Positions 55,696-64,000 of a stretch of 64,000 nucleotides of DNA are shown in pieces. Position 1 is the first letter of the stretch; each line of letters opens with the position of its first letter. The stretch is from [Phialemoniopsis] sp. UDSM-2020. Lineage: Eukaryota > Ascomycota > Sordariomycetes > Thyridiales > Thyridiaceae. The stretch lies in the NCBI GenBank assembly GCA_018873225.1, contig JAEILZ010000009.1:1169501-1233500 (forward strand). Direction: 5' to 3'. A program made the position numbers and the translations under genes. The notes under the pieces were generated by a model. That model saw nothing but the letters and a program-made list of their open reading frames with translations, ran no database searches and had not been told where the DNA came from.

Positions 55696-57161
55696 TTAGG
55701 CAGTAGTCGTAGCGGCGGCCTCCTCAGTGCCAGTGGCGGCCTTCTCGGTCTCGTGGACCTCACCCTCGGGGGCGTTGGCCTCCTCGTCAGTCTTGTCGGG
55801 GCTATCGATGGCGACCTTGACCGCAATCTCACGTCCCTCAATCTCCTTGCCGTTCATCTCGGTGACGGCCTTCTGCTGCAGGTCCTCGGACGCCAGCGTC
55901 ACGAAACCGAAACCACGACCCTTGCGAGCCTCACCGCGAGCCTGGAGCTTCTTGATCATGAAGCGGGGGATCGGGCGAAGAGCGATCTTGGCAGAGGAGG
56001 GCTCGTAAGCAGCGAAGAGCTCCTTGAGCTATTGGAGGTAGTCAGTATATTGTCGCCAGTATTCTTCCAAGACATGACTTTTGACACTCACCTTCTCCTC
56101 AGTCAGATCATACGGAAGGTTGGCAACCATGACCTTGGTCTTGGAGGGAATGCCGTCGGCCGGAGGGCCACGCTCACGGCGCTCGCGAGGAGCACGGTTC
56201 TTTTGCTTGCCATCGTGGTCAGCCTCGTTCTGGTTGGTGATGTCTGTCAAAGGTAGAACCTCTGCGTTGGCCGGGGTGGCAGCGGCAGTAGTCTCAGTGG
56301 CACCCTCGGTAGCCGATCCATCCTTGGCATCCTAGAATAGAGAGCAGTTTGTCAACACCACATTTTCGGAGTAGACAAGTTATAATTATGCATCACTTAC
56401 GCCGCTGGCGGCACCGCCACGAGCACGGCCACCGGCACCGCGGCCACGGTTGGCACGGCCTCGGCCGCGAGTGGATTGGCGGCGGCGAGTTCCCTCACCC
56501 TCACCGTTGGCGCCCTCGGTCTTCTCGCCGGCAGGCTCAGGCTTGCGAGCAAGCTGAACCGAGACCTTACGCTCAAGAATCTCCTTGCCCGAAAGCTCGG
56601 TGATGGCGCGCTCAGCCTCGCTGGGAGTGGAAAGATCCACAAAGGCGTAGCCGACAGGGCGGTCGGTGCGAGGGTTCTTGGGAATAGAGACGGATTCACT
56701 GCACACACGGTAGCTAGTTAGTCACTGTGCCCATCGTGATTCGAGATTGCCCAGGGTGCATGCGTTGCAGAAACGCGCTGCCATGTCGCATTGATGATCG
56801 GGGCGGCAAGGGTATTGTGCTGATCGAGTCCGAGTGCACTGGGGCAAACAGACACGCCACCCAACGACAATGCCAGGACTTTCCCCACAAGAACCGACAG
56901 GCGAGAAGCCTCTCTTTGGGCAGATGAGAAAGAATAGCGAATGACTTACACAAGGTAGCCCTTGAAGAATTCCTTCAACTCCCCCTCAGTTGTCGCGTAC
57001 GCGAGGTTGCCAATGTAGAGGCGGCGGCCCTCAGCGGCGCTGGCAGCGTTGGCCTCGGCCTGAGCGGCCTTGTCATCGCTCTTGCCAGTAAGAGAAGTGT
57101 TGGCCAGAGTGTTAGCGACGTCGTTGACGGTCTCGGTAACTTTCTCCACGACAGCAGACAT
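55696..57161 (-). CDS. RRM-RGG-RRM RNA-binding protein (Sbp1-like)
   Basis: Four exons: 57161-56950, 56698-56401, 56331-56092 and 56028-55696, encoding 360 residues. Introns are 251, 69 and 63 nt and all joins keep frame. RRM1 (about 51-130) has RNP2-like RLYIGNL and RNP1-like VGYAFVDL. An RGG segment follows (about 150-170, GRGRANRGRGAGGRARGG). RRM2 (about 215-320) has KVMVANLP and GRGFGFVTL. The RRM-RGG-RRM order is that of yeast Sbp1, an mRNP protein that binds eIF4G and represses translation; orthology is likely but not certain. The C-terminal tail is acidic and Ala/Thr-rich. The 251-nt first intron splits RRM1 between its helix 1 and strand 2 and is several times longer than its neighbours. 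Probably cytoplasmic with some nuclear residence, by analogy. Confidence 0.85.
56699..56949 (-). other. Unusually long intron in the RRM-RGG-RRM gene
   Basis: 251 nt, GT..AG, with a branch-like CTAAC near its 3' end. Others in this gene are 63 and 69 nt. I checked it by eye for box C/D (RTGATGA with CTGA) and found no convincing snoRNA. Its length suggests a regulatory role such as retention, but nothing more is visible. Confidence 0.6.
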
Positions 57162-59512
57162 GGTGATTGATTGTTTGATGAGTGACGTGAGTGGTCGTAG
57201 GTCAGGGGTTGACGTTCTTTGGAGGTTCGATGTTGAACTCTGGAACAAGGAGGGGAGAGTTTTTCAGGGTAGCTTCGTGCCCTAGAAATCTGGGGAGATG
57301 GACGGAGTTGAGCGTTGTGAAGACGATCTTGTGGTGTTGTGGATGAAGATGGGGGAGAAAGAGAAGGGAAGGGGAAAGGAGAGGTGCTCGAGCTGTCGCG
57401 CCTGATATTCAAATATTTTTTTTGGCTGGCAATGGGAAGTGCCTGGGGCAATAAAGCGAAATAGGTACCTAGGTAGGGAAGGCGTGGTACAAAACAACGA
57501 AAGGTGCCACCTAAATGGAACCTTGAGTGGGAAGGAGCAGGGGTGGTTTGTTTAGGGTGGTGCGACGGAGGAGTCGGGAAGGTACCTATGACTGTAGCAG
57601 GAACCTAGAAGACACTGGAAGGGAACCCCCCTGAATTGATGCTGGGGCGACGCCAGAATTTAGGGGGTTAAATCTAGCATTGAATGCTTCGTGGCTACGG
57701 ATTTGATCGCAACTTGAGTAATTTGAAACGCCGAGAATGAGTGTTTCGAGACTTCATATTGTTCATTGTACTTTGACCTACTGTTCACCTTTCTTTCAAA
57801 TGCGAGACGAGGAATGGGTTTTCATCCCATCATTAAACCCGTGATTCATTGATTTAAAGGACAGCATCTTACATGCTGCTATAGCATATGACAATGCCTG
57901 CAACCCGTGTGTCATCACTGGACTCACCTCGAGGCTTTAACAAAGTGATGCGCGCCTGCGACCCTTCTTTTACACCACTTGCTCGAGTATAAGCAAGTCC
58001 CCAGGGAAAAAAATAAGTCGATTACTCCCGGCAGTTGAGATCCGATGAAACCGACAATACCAACATCAATGGATTCCTACCTAGCAGGCCCGACACTTCT
58101 AAAGTGAACGGAACAGGACGGTACTTGCTTACCTACTTGGTCCACGATTCTATATCGTCACACGAGAGTACGCATACTTGATCCAAAAGAAGGGTTTTTT
58201 TAAAGTTCAAGGATGGTCCAAAAGCCACTGCCAAGTGCCCCTGACTCCGCACCCAAGGTACTGACTTCCCTGACAAGCTGGCACGATATTGTATTCAGTG
58301 CCTGCATGAGAGCGGCTAGCTGCTTGACAGTCTGTACGATCCCTCAATCTGCTCAGAATGAGCTCAGGAGAGATGATAAAATCTGTGGTACTCTGATGGC
58401 TGAACCCAGACTTGTTCAAGTGGAGTTGATACCTTTAGCCCTTGTATGTAAGTCAAGCGATGCACTGACAGGGATGTTTTCGTCATACCAGCTCCTTGCA
58501 CCCTGAGATTTGGTCCGACAGAAATTTTCCCCGGTCTAATTGCATTTCTATGCGTGCATGAGGCCCTCTGGGTCCTTGGCGGTGACATGTCTTTTCCATT
58601 GCGAACAGAGTCCGGTTTTCGTAACGCTTAAAATATTCCAACTCAACAAAGGCTCAACATGCGTTTCCTGTTACAAGCTTTAGGCTCCAAGACAAACAGC
58701 AGAGCCACTTGCGCCTAGGCTCGTGCCTTTTTAGCATCTGGGTTTTATTTTAGCAGATGGGCTGCCCGCGGTGGGCCAGAGACTAAGGTAGCTTCTTCTC
58801 CAGCTTTCAGCCTCGCAGTAACCGGCTTGAGAACGTCAGAGGAGCCGCATATCTACGGCGTTCACGAAAACCAATGACAAACAGCCGAGATCGGCGCTAA
58901 ATGAAAAGTCCACTTCAAACAGAGCACACTCAACCTCCAATAAAGGTGCATCGAATATCAAAGATGCGAAATTCATGCCTGTCATCCATATGTAAAAGAA
59001 GCGCCACATGACCAGGGAATTCTGTGAGGCAGAACAACTGCGGACGGAGTCTTCGAGAAGAAATCTGCCCGCTTTTAGAAGATCGTCATTTTCTCTTGAC
59101 CGTTTGACCATCCGTGTGCTGTCCCATCAGCAGAACCCATCCTGATTCGAGACCAACGCCTATATGGTCGGCTTGAAGTCAACCAGGCTCCTCCACGCCG
59201 CCAACGGTTCGTGTTTCGACCATTCCAGTGACTGGCAGGTCAAATTCCCCAAGGTTGTGGGTAGTTGGTGCACCACCCAGTGCTGCTTCAATGATACTCT
59301 TTTCGACAAACAGATTCATGGATATCGGAGCCACTGTTCTCCGTTAGTAATCAGAGAGACCACATAGGCTTGCCAGGACTCCACGGCTGTTTCATTGTAG
59401 CTCGTTGGTCTCATCAAGGCCGACAAGCAGCTACCCGAGTGCAGCAATGATTGATACAAACCGAAAACTTGCTGAGCTATCAGTGGCCGAGCAGGTCAAA
59501 ATCCCAGGCACC
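57162..59512. other. Divergent intergenic region (RRM protein / diflavin reductase)
   Basis: 2.35 kb. It includes a palindrome TAGGTACCTA followed by GGTAGG (57462-57477), a type common in Pezizomycotina promoters. Frames at 58213-58506, 58836-59111 and 59164-59367 are open but show no domain; the last could be a degraded fragment. No tRNA or transposon terminal repeat is seen. Confidence 0.45.
57462..57471. repeat. 10-bp palindrome TAGGTACCTA
   Basis: A perfect palindrome upstream of the RRM protein start, with partial copies nearby (GGTACCTA at 57581-57588). Frequent in related genomes; no function can be assigned here. Confidence 0.5.
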
Positions 59513-62198
59513 ATGGACGGCAATATGCAGCAAAGAAGTCTTCTCGTCCTCTACGCCTCCGAGACTGGGAACAGCCAGGACATTGCAGAGGAATTGGGCA
59601 GAATGGCCCGTCGTCTGCATTTCAATACTGATGTTGAGGAGATGAACGAAATCACAACCAATATGGTGAGCCAATTTCTTTTGTGCTTGTGATGCTTATT
59701 GGTCTTTGACAAGAAGACCAATGTTGCCTTGCCTGGTACCGTGGGTGGTGTTGTTTGTCACCACCACATTGTGCCTTCCTGATATTCACACATTCAGCTC
59801 ATCGGACCTTCTATTTGACTTTCATGCCATCCTGGCTTGAGCGATTCACCAAATGCCCAATCTCCCCCATCTCAAACTGCACACTATTATCCTTTCACCA
59901 CAAGATAACTGACCAGCTTTGGGTAGAGGAATGACTTGGTGCGGTACAACCTTGTCATATTTGTCGTCTCCACCACTGGACAAGGAGAATTTCCTAAGAA
60001 CTCCTCAAGATTCTGGAAAAGCCTCTTGAGAAAGAAGCTTCCATCAGATTATTTAAGAGATATCAATTTTGCACTACTTGGCCTTGGGGACAGCTCATAT
60101 AGAGAGTACGTACTCCATTCTCCTATCATTGATACTCTTCGACCTCTTGTCTCCGAATACTGCTAACCGTCTTTACGCAACACAGATTCAATTTTGCAGC
60201 ACTGAAGCTCCGGAGAAGGTTGATCCAGCTTGGCGCCGAAGAAGTTCTAGGGCATGGTGAAGCAGACGAACGTCACGATTACGGGTGAGTATTCTGGACA
60301 GTGGCGCCTGTCTCTTCATCTATCCTAGCCACCAACTGACACTTCGATACAGTGCAGACAGTATTTATCTGCCGTGGGCTGAAAAGCTCAAGACGTACTT
60401 GAAATCACATTATCCGCTCCCGGATAACGTCCTGCCTATACCTGAAGACGCTCCACTTCCGCCCAAGTATATTATTCGACTAAGATCAACTATGGCTTTC
60501 GACCAGTCCAAGCAAATGGATGTCAGCAATTCCACAGCGGTAGACGACGAGGCGTTTCTCGCGAATCGGGAGAAGAATGCTGCTCAGTCTCATGTTGACC
60601 ACCCAAGAACACCACAGGAGCAAGCGCAGGTGGATTGGGATCGTTCCCATGGCTCATACACCAATGTAGCTCATCTGGCTCGTCTTGATGAAAAACAGTC
60701 CGACCTTATTTTGGGTGGCAGGCGAATTGATATACTCGACAAGGACAATATTTTGAAGGACCACCCATCCAAATATCTTTTGCGCAATCCGCCTTCAACT
60801 TCTCGAGATATCCTAGATCATGGTTTTCTACCGATTCCAAACGGCTTGGTAGCTGAGGTGGTAGAAAATTGGCGAACAACCCCCACAGATCACTGGCAAG
60901 ATGTTCGCCATCTACAACTCATGATAAAACTCCCGAAGGACGACAAGGACTTTCTCCCACAGCCTGGATCGACTGTTGTCATCTACCCAAAGAATTTTTT
61001 GGAAGATGTTCAGAGTCTCATTGAACTGATGGGATGGGAGGAGTTTGCAGATACTCCTGTGGACTTCGACCTGGAGGGAGAGCAGTACCACCAAGACATG
61101 GTGACCCTGAGCCTGAGGCCTAGAGGACTCTTCCCGGTTCGAAACGCCACTATACGAGATCTGTTGATGCACAACCTGGACATCACTTCTGTACCGCGTC
61201 GGACCTTCATTGAAAAAATATCACACTTGGCAACTAATCCTTTAGAAAAGGAACGCCTCACAGAGCTCGTAAACCCAGAAAACTCCCAGGAGTTTTACGA
61301 CTATACTTCACGCCCTCGTCGAACGATACTTGAGCTTCTGCACGACTTTCCATCTGTCAAGATACCCTTTTATCAGATTCCTGATCTCTTCCCAGTCATC
61401 AGAGGCCGGGAATTCAGCATTGCGAACGGTGGTAAGCACATCATGGACGCACCGCCCGGCATATTGAAAGTCGAACTCCTGGTCGCGATAGTCGAATACA
61501 AAACCATCATTCGGAAACCTCGACAAGGCTTTTGTTCTAGATATCTCAAGTCTCTTTCCCAAGGCGATACCTTGTTAGTGACTATGCATATGGGCAAGTC
61601 ACCACCTTGTCACCCCGAGGCCGCTGGCATGCCCCTTATCGGCATTGCGACTGGCACGGGCATTGCCCCGATCCGCAGTCTGATACACGACCGCCATACG
61701 TATCAAAGGCATGGTCCCGTTCTCTTGTTCTTTGGCTGCCGAAGCCGTGATGCAGATTACCACTTCTCCGAGGAATGGAAGAGAACTCATGGCCTGACGA
61801 CGATCCCGGCATTTTCGCGGGACGCGGATGCGGTCACCGACTTCCAGACTGCTTCATACCTGGTAGAATTTCCAGCCCCGGCCGACGACGCGAAGGCGGG
61901 CGATGCAGACCCTCCACCGTCTATTCTGTCGTCTGACACCTTAGCGGTCACCCCAACCCGCGGCAAGAACTATGTGCAGCACCAGATCCGAACCCATGCT
62001 CAGGAGATCTGCAAGTATATCGAGGCGGGCGCTATCATCTGTCTCTGCGGCAACAGTGGCAACATGCCCAAAGAGGTCCGCGAGGCTCTCACTGATGCTT
62101 TGGTGCTGGGCGGCTTGTGCAAGGATGGTGCAACAGCACGAGCAGCTGCCAAGGACATCTTCAGCGACAAGCATCGCTATTGGGAGGAAACCTGGTAA
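59513..62198 (+). CDS. TAH18: NADPH-dependent diflavin oxidoreductase (Tah18/NDOR1-type), divergent
   Basis: Four exons: 59513-59665, 59927-60105, 60186-60284 and 60353-62198, giving 758 residues. Introns of 261, 80 and 68 nt keep frame. I prefer the ATG at 59513 (GGCACCATGG context, near the family start); an in-frame ATG at 59447 would add 22 residues. Flavodoxin domain: YASETGNSQD (FMN phosphate loop), VVSTTGQGEFP, LGLGDSSYREFNFAALKL. FAD domain: NWRTTPTDHWQDVRHL and a GREFSIAN motif (about 495). NADPH part: GTGIAP (about 578), LLFFGCRSRDADY (about 604), terminal Trp. Tah18 passes electrons from NADPH to Dre2 for cytosolic Fe-S assembly. A roughly 75-residue polar segment (about 190-265) precedes the linker, making it longer than typical Tah18 (about 620-690). 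It could be a paralogue rather than the housekeeping copy. Confidence 0.8.
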
Positions 62199-62838
62199 TT
62201 GGAGACTATGGGCGCGGGACCTCATGGGAAAGATTACTGCAGGCAAGCTTTACCATTCTTGAATGCAGATGGTTTGGTAGTAAAGTTTTATCATGGTCAA
62301 GAGCGAGAAAAGAAACTAGCGTTGTGTGAAGAGCGGTCGAATTTGTGGACGATGACGATGCTACGGGGCCTTGACTAGAGCAAATTGAAGAGTCTTTGAA
62401 TCGACATGAGCTGCTACCTACACTGGCTTTTTCTGGTGCAATTTGTCAAAATCTCATATCTGCATGTATGATCGATGCCGTAGCTCAAGGCCACTAGCCC
62501 CGATCTTGATGTATTTGTGTCTACTACAACAATAATATACAACTGTATCTCGTTCGTCAGATGGATCGTTGAAATGGCTCTTGGCCTTCAAGCTTTGTGC
62601 GTCCTGTGAATCCAGCAGGGTATCATTACCATCCGTATCCCCTGTCCTTAGATCACACACATCTCCGGGCCGATGAATAAAGCCCTTTCCCTCTCTGAAC
62701 CTGTGTACGCCGTGCTTAAAAAGTGAAAACAGTGATCTCCACCTGTACCTTTTAGTGTGTCATATCGCAAAATGAAATTTGCCCCGCGACTTCTGTAAAT
62801 CCAAAAACCCTAAAGAAAAGTTTGGTATAATATGTGCC
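62199..62838. other. Convergent 3' intergenic region (TAH18 / surface protein)
   Basis: 640 bp between two facing stops. Likely both 3' UTRs; no other feature is seen. Confidence 0.6.
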
Positions 62839-64000
62839 TTAGAAGAGAAGACCCAAAACCCGAACGCCGATTGCTATGCATGTGAATACCAAGGAAAGGC
62901 CCCAGGCGGGACGGACGGACGCCCCTGCGTCCTTTTTCGAGCTCGTCTGCTGCGCCTGGCCCGTGGCCGCGGCGGCCCCGGCCATCGGCGTGATGGTCAT
63001 GGTAGGGCCGAAGGGGTACGGCAGGGTCAGAGTCGAGATGACGACCCCCTCGGGCCCGATCGTGATCGTCTCCCCGCCGACGACCGTCGTCGTGACCGGG
63101 GCCCCGGGGCCGACGGTGTAGGTGATGTCGCGGATCACGACGATCGACACGCCGATCTCGGTGATGGTCGCGCCGCCGACGATCTCGTACTCGGTGTCGC
63201 TCATCTTGGCGCTCGGGCCCCCGACGGCCGTGCCGTGGAGCGTGACGCCCATGGGCCCGATGGTGAAGGTGTCGTCGTCGATCGCCGTGACCTTGGAGGA
63301 CGAGGGTCCGTAGGTGAATGTTCGGCCTTCTACCACCACGACCGACTGGCCGACGGCGGTGATGAGTTCGCCTCCTGCGATGAAGACCGATGTTGTGAGA
63401 GGTGACCTGGTCACGTTGATGGTCTTGGAAGCAACCTGGACCCCTTCGGGCCCGAGCGTGATGGTGTGGCCATGGATGACCGTCGTCGACATAGTCGCCG
63501 GGATGGTCATCGTAGTCCCGTCAATAATGGCTAGAGTCTTGTTGACAATCACAGTCAGCCCGTCGATTTCGGTGCTGACTGGCGTCGGAGCAAAGATGCC
63601 ACCGACAGAAGCTGGTCGCTCGATGGTCGTACCCAATCCAACGACCTCGCTAGGGTTGATCGTGAATACATTGCCGTCCACGGTGACGACCTGGCTTTCC
63701 GAGGCTGGACCGTTTGTGAACGTGTACGAGTCGATGATCACGGCCGTGGGCTTGATCGCCAAGGTCACCGGCCTCACGGGCTCAAAGTCGCCGCCGGGCA
63801 TTCCATCCCCGGCCGATCCAGACCCTCCGCCCGAGCCAGCATTGCCATTATTCGAACCCTGCGGCCCAGATTGCGATCCGCCGCCACCGCCGCCGCCGCC
63901 CCCTCCGCCATAGACCGGCGGGTTTTGCGAGCCTGAATCCCCTGGCCTGGCGGTTTCATGGGTGTTTTGTTGCTTCGTGTCGATGCCACCGTAGCCAGGC
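62839..64000 (-). CDS. Repetitive, probably GPI-anchored cell-surface protein (5' part outside window)
   Basis: Open to the right edge in the frame of 62839-63999 (387 codons here), so the N-terminus is missing; the internal ATG at 63801 is not the start. From the edge: a Gly/Ser/Asn-rich linker with eleven consecutive Gly, then about 260 residues of imperfect beta-rich repeats. Each unit has forms like VVxGxTFTIGPxGV and TIxTVGPGA (repeated cores include TFTYGP, TFTIGPMGV, TYTVGPGA, TITIGPEGV). The C-terminus has a Ala/Ser-rich segment with SSKKDAGASV, then a hydrophobic tail (LSLVFTCIAIGVRVLGLLF). This fits a GPI attachment signal. The composition and layout suggest a wall or surface protein of filamentous fungi. 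Function and signal peptide cannot be judged. An intron beyond the edge is possible. Confidence 0.75.
   Translation of the reverse strand, partial: PGYGGIDTKQQNTHETARPGDSGSQNPPVYGGGGGGGGGGGSQSGPQGSNNGNAGSGGGSGSAGDGMPGGDFEPVRPVTLAIKPTAVIIDSYTFTNGPASESQVVTVDGNVFTINPSEVVGLGTTIERPASVGGIFAPTPVSTEIDGLTVIVNKTLAIIDGTTMTIPATMSTTVIHGHTITLGPEGVQVASKTINVTRSPLTTSVFIAGGELITAVGQSVVVVEGRTFTYGPSSSKVTAIDDDTFTIGPMGVTLHGTAVGGPSAKMSDTEYEIVGGATITEIGVSIVVIRDITYTVGPGAPVTTTVVGGETITIGPEGVVISTLTLPYPFGPTMTITPMAGAAAATGQAQQTSSKKDAGASVRPAWGLSLVFTCIAIGVRVLGLLF

Noticed and set aside
59164..59367. 67-codon frame upstream of TAH18, considered as a gene remnant
   Set aside because: Too short and without an identifiable parent protein; could be chance.
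1..64000. tRNA or rRNA genes, CRISPR arrays, transposons, horizontally acquired islands
   Set aside because: I looked for T-loop patterns, regular direct repeats, transposase or integrase motifs and composition breaks and found none that stands up. A tRNA scan would be decisive and was not possible here.

Overview
The window is nuclear DNA of a filamentous ascomycete (Pezizomycotina, most likely Sordariomycetes). The evidence is short GT..AG introns of about 50-110 nt with CTAAC/CTGAC branch points, compact alternating genes, and protein matches such as a fungal arginine attenuator peptide (AAP) upstream of arg-2. A finer placement (for example Glomerellales) is only a guess. There is no sign of bacterial, viral or transposon sequence, no CRISPR array, and no rRNA or tRNA that I could recognise. 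I model 18 genes plus one functional upstream ORF. I spliced them by hand, and every exon join given below restores a continuous reading frame.

Layout from left to right. 1-1.9 kb: no supported gene. 1.9-9.9 kb: a divergent pair of ribosome-biogenesis genes, NOC3 (-) and UTP10 (+). 10.6-14.0 kb: an RGG/tandem-repeat protein and the RNase P/MRP subunit POP3 (both -). 16.2-24.5 kb: a 2,576-residue, ten-exon ubiquitin protease (+). 26.3-27.9 kb: an uncharacterised protein (+). 28.1-32.5 kb: PRCC-like protein (-) diverging from TORC2 subunit SIN1/AVO1 (+). 33.0-43.7 kb: translation factor eIF3c/NIP1 (-) diverging from spliceosome core PRP8 (+). 44.4-48.7 kb: an uncharacterised acidic protein (-) diverging from an acinus-like SAP/RRM protein (+). 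49.1-57.2 kb: four minus-strand genes, namely arg-2 with its AAP leader, ETF-beta, ArfGAP GCS1 and an RRM-RGG-RRM protein. 59.5-62.2 kb: a TAH18-type diflavin reductase (+). 62.8-64.0 kb: the 3' part of a repetitive, probably GPI-anchored surface protein (-) that runs off the right edge.

Functionally this is mostly a housekeeping segment with many RNA-metabolism genes: rRNA processing (NOC3, UTP10, POP3), splicing (PRP8, PRCC-like, acinus-like), translation initiation (NIP1) and mRNP proteins (SBP1-like, perhaps the RGG protein). The rest cover TOR signalling, ubiquitin removal, vesicle traffic, arginine synthesis, mitochondrial electron transfer and Fe-S assembly.

The most interesting item is the arg-2 leader. 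Its 24-codon arginine attenuator peptide is split over three exons. The middle exon has only 13 nt and begins with the codon for Asp12, the residue known to be critical for arginine-dependent ribosome stalling. Skipping this microexon would yield a different, probably non-stalling, upstream ORF.
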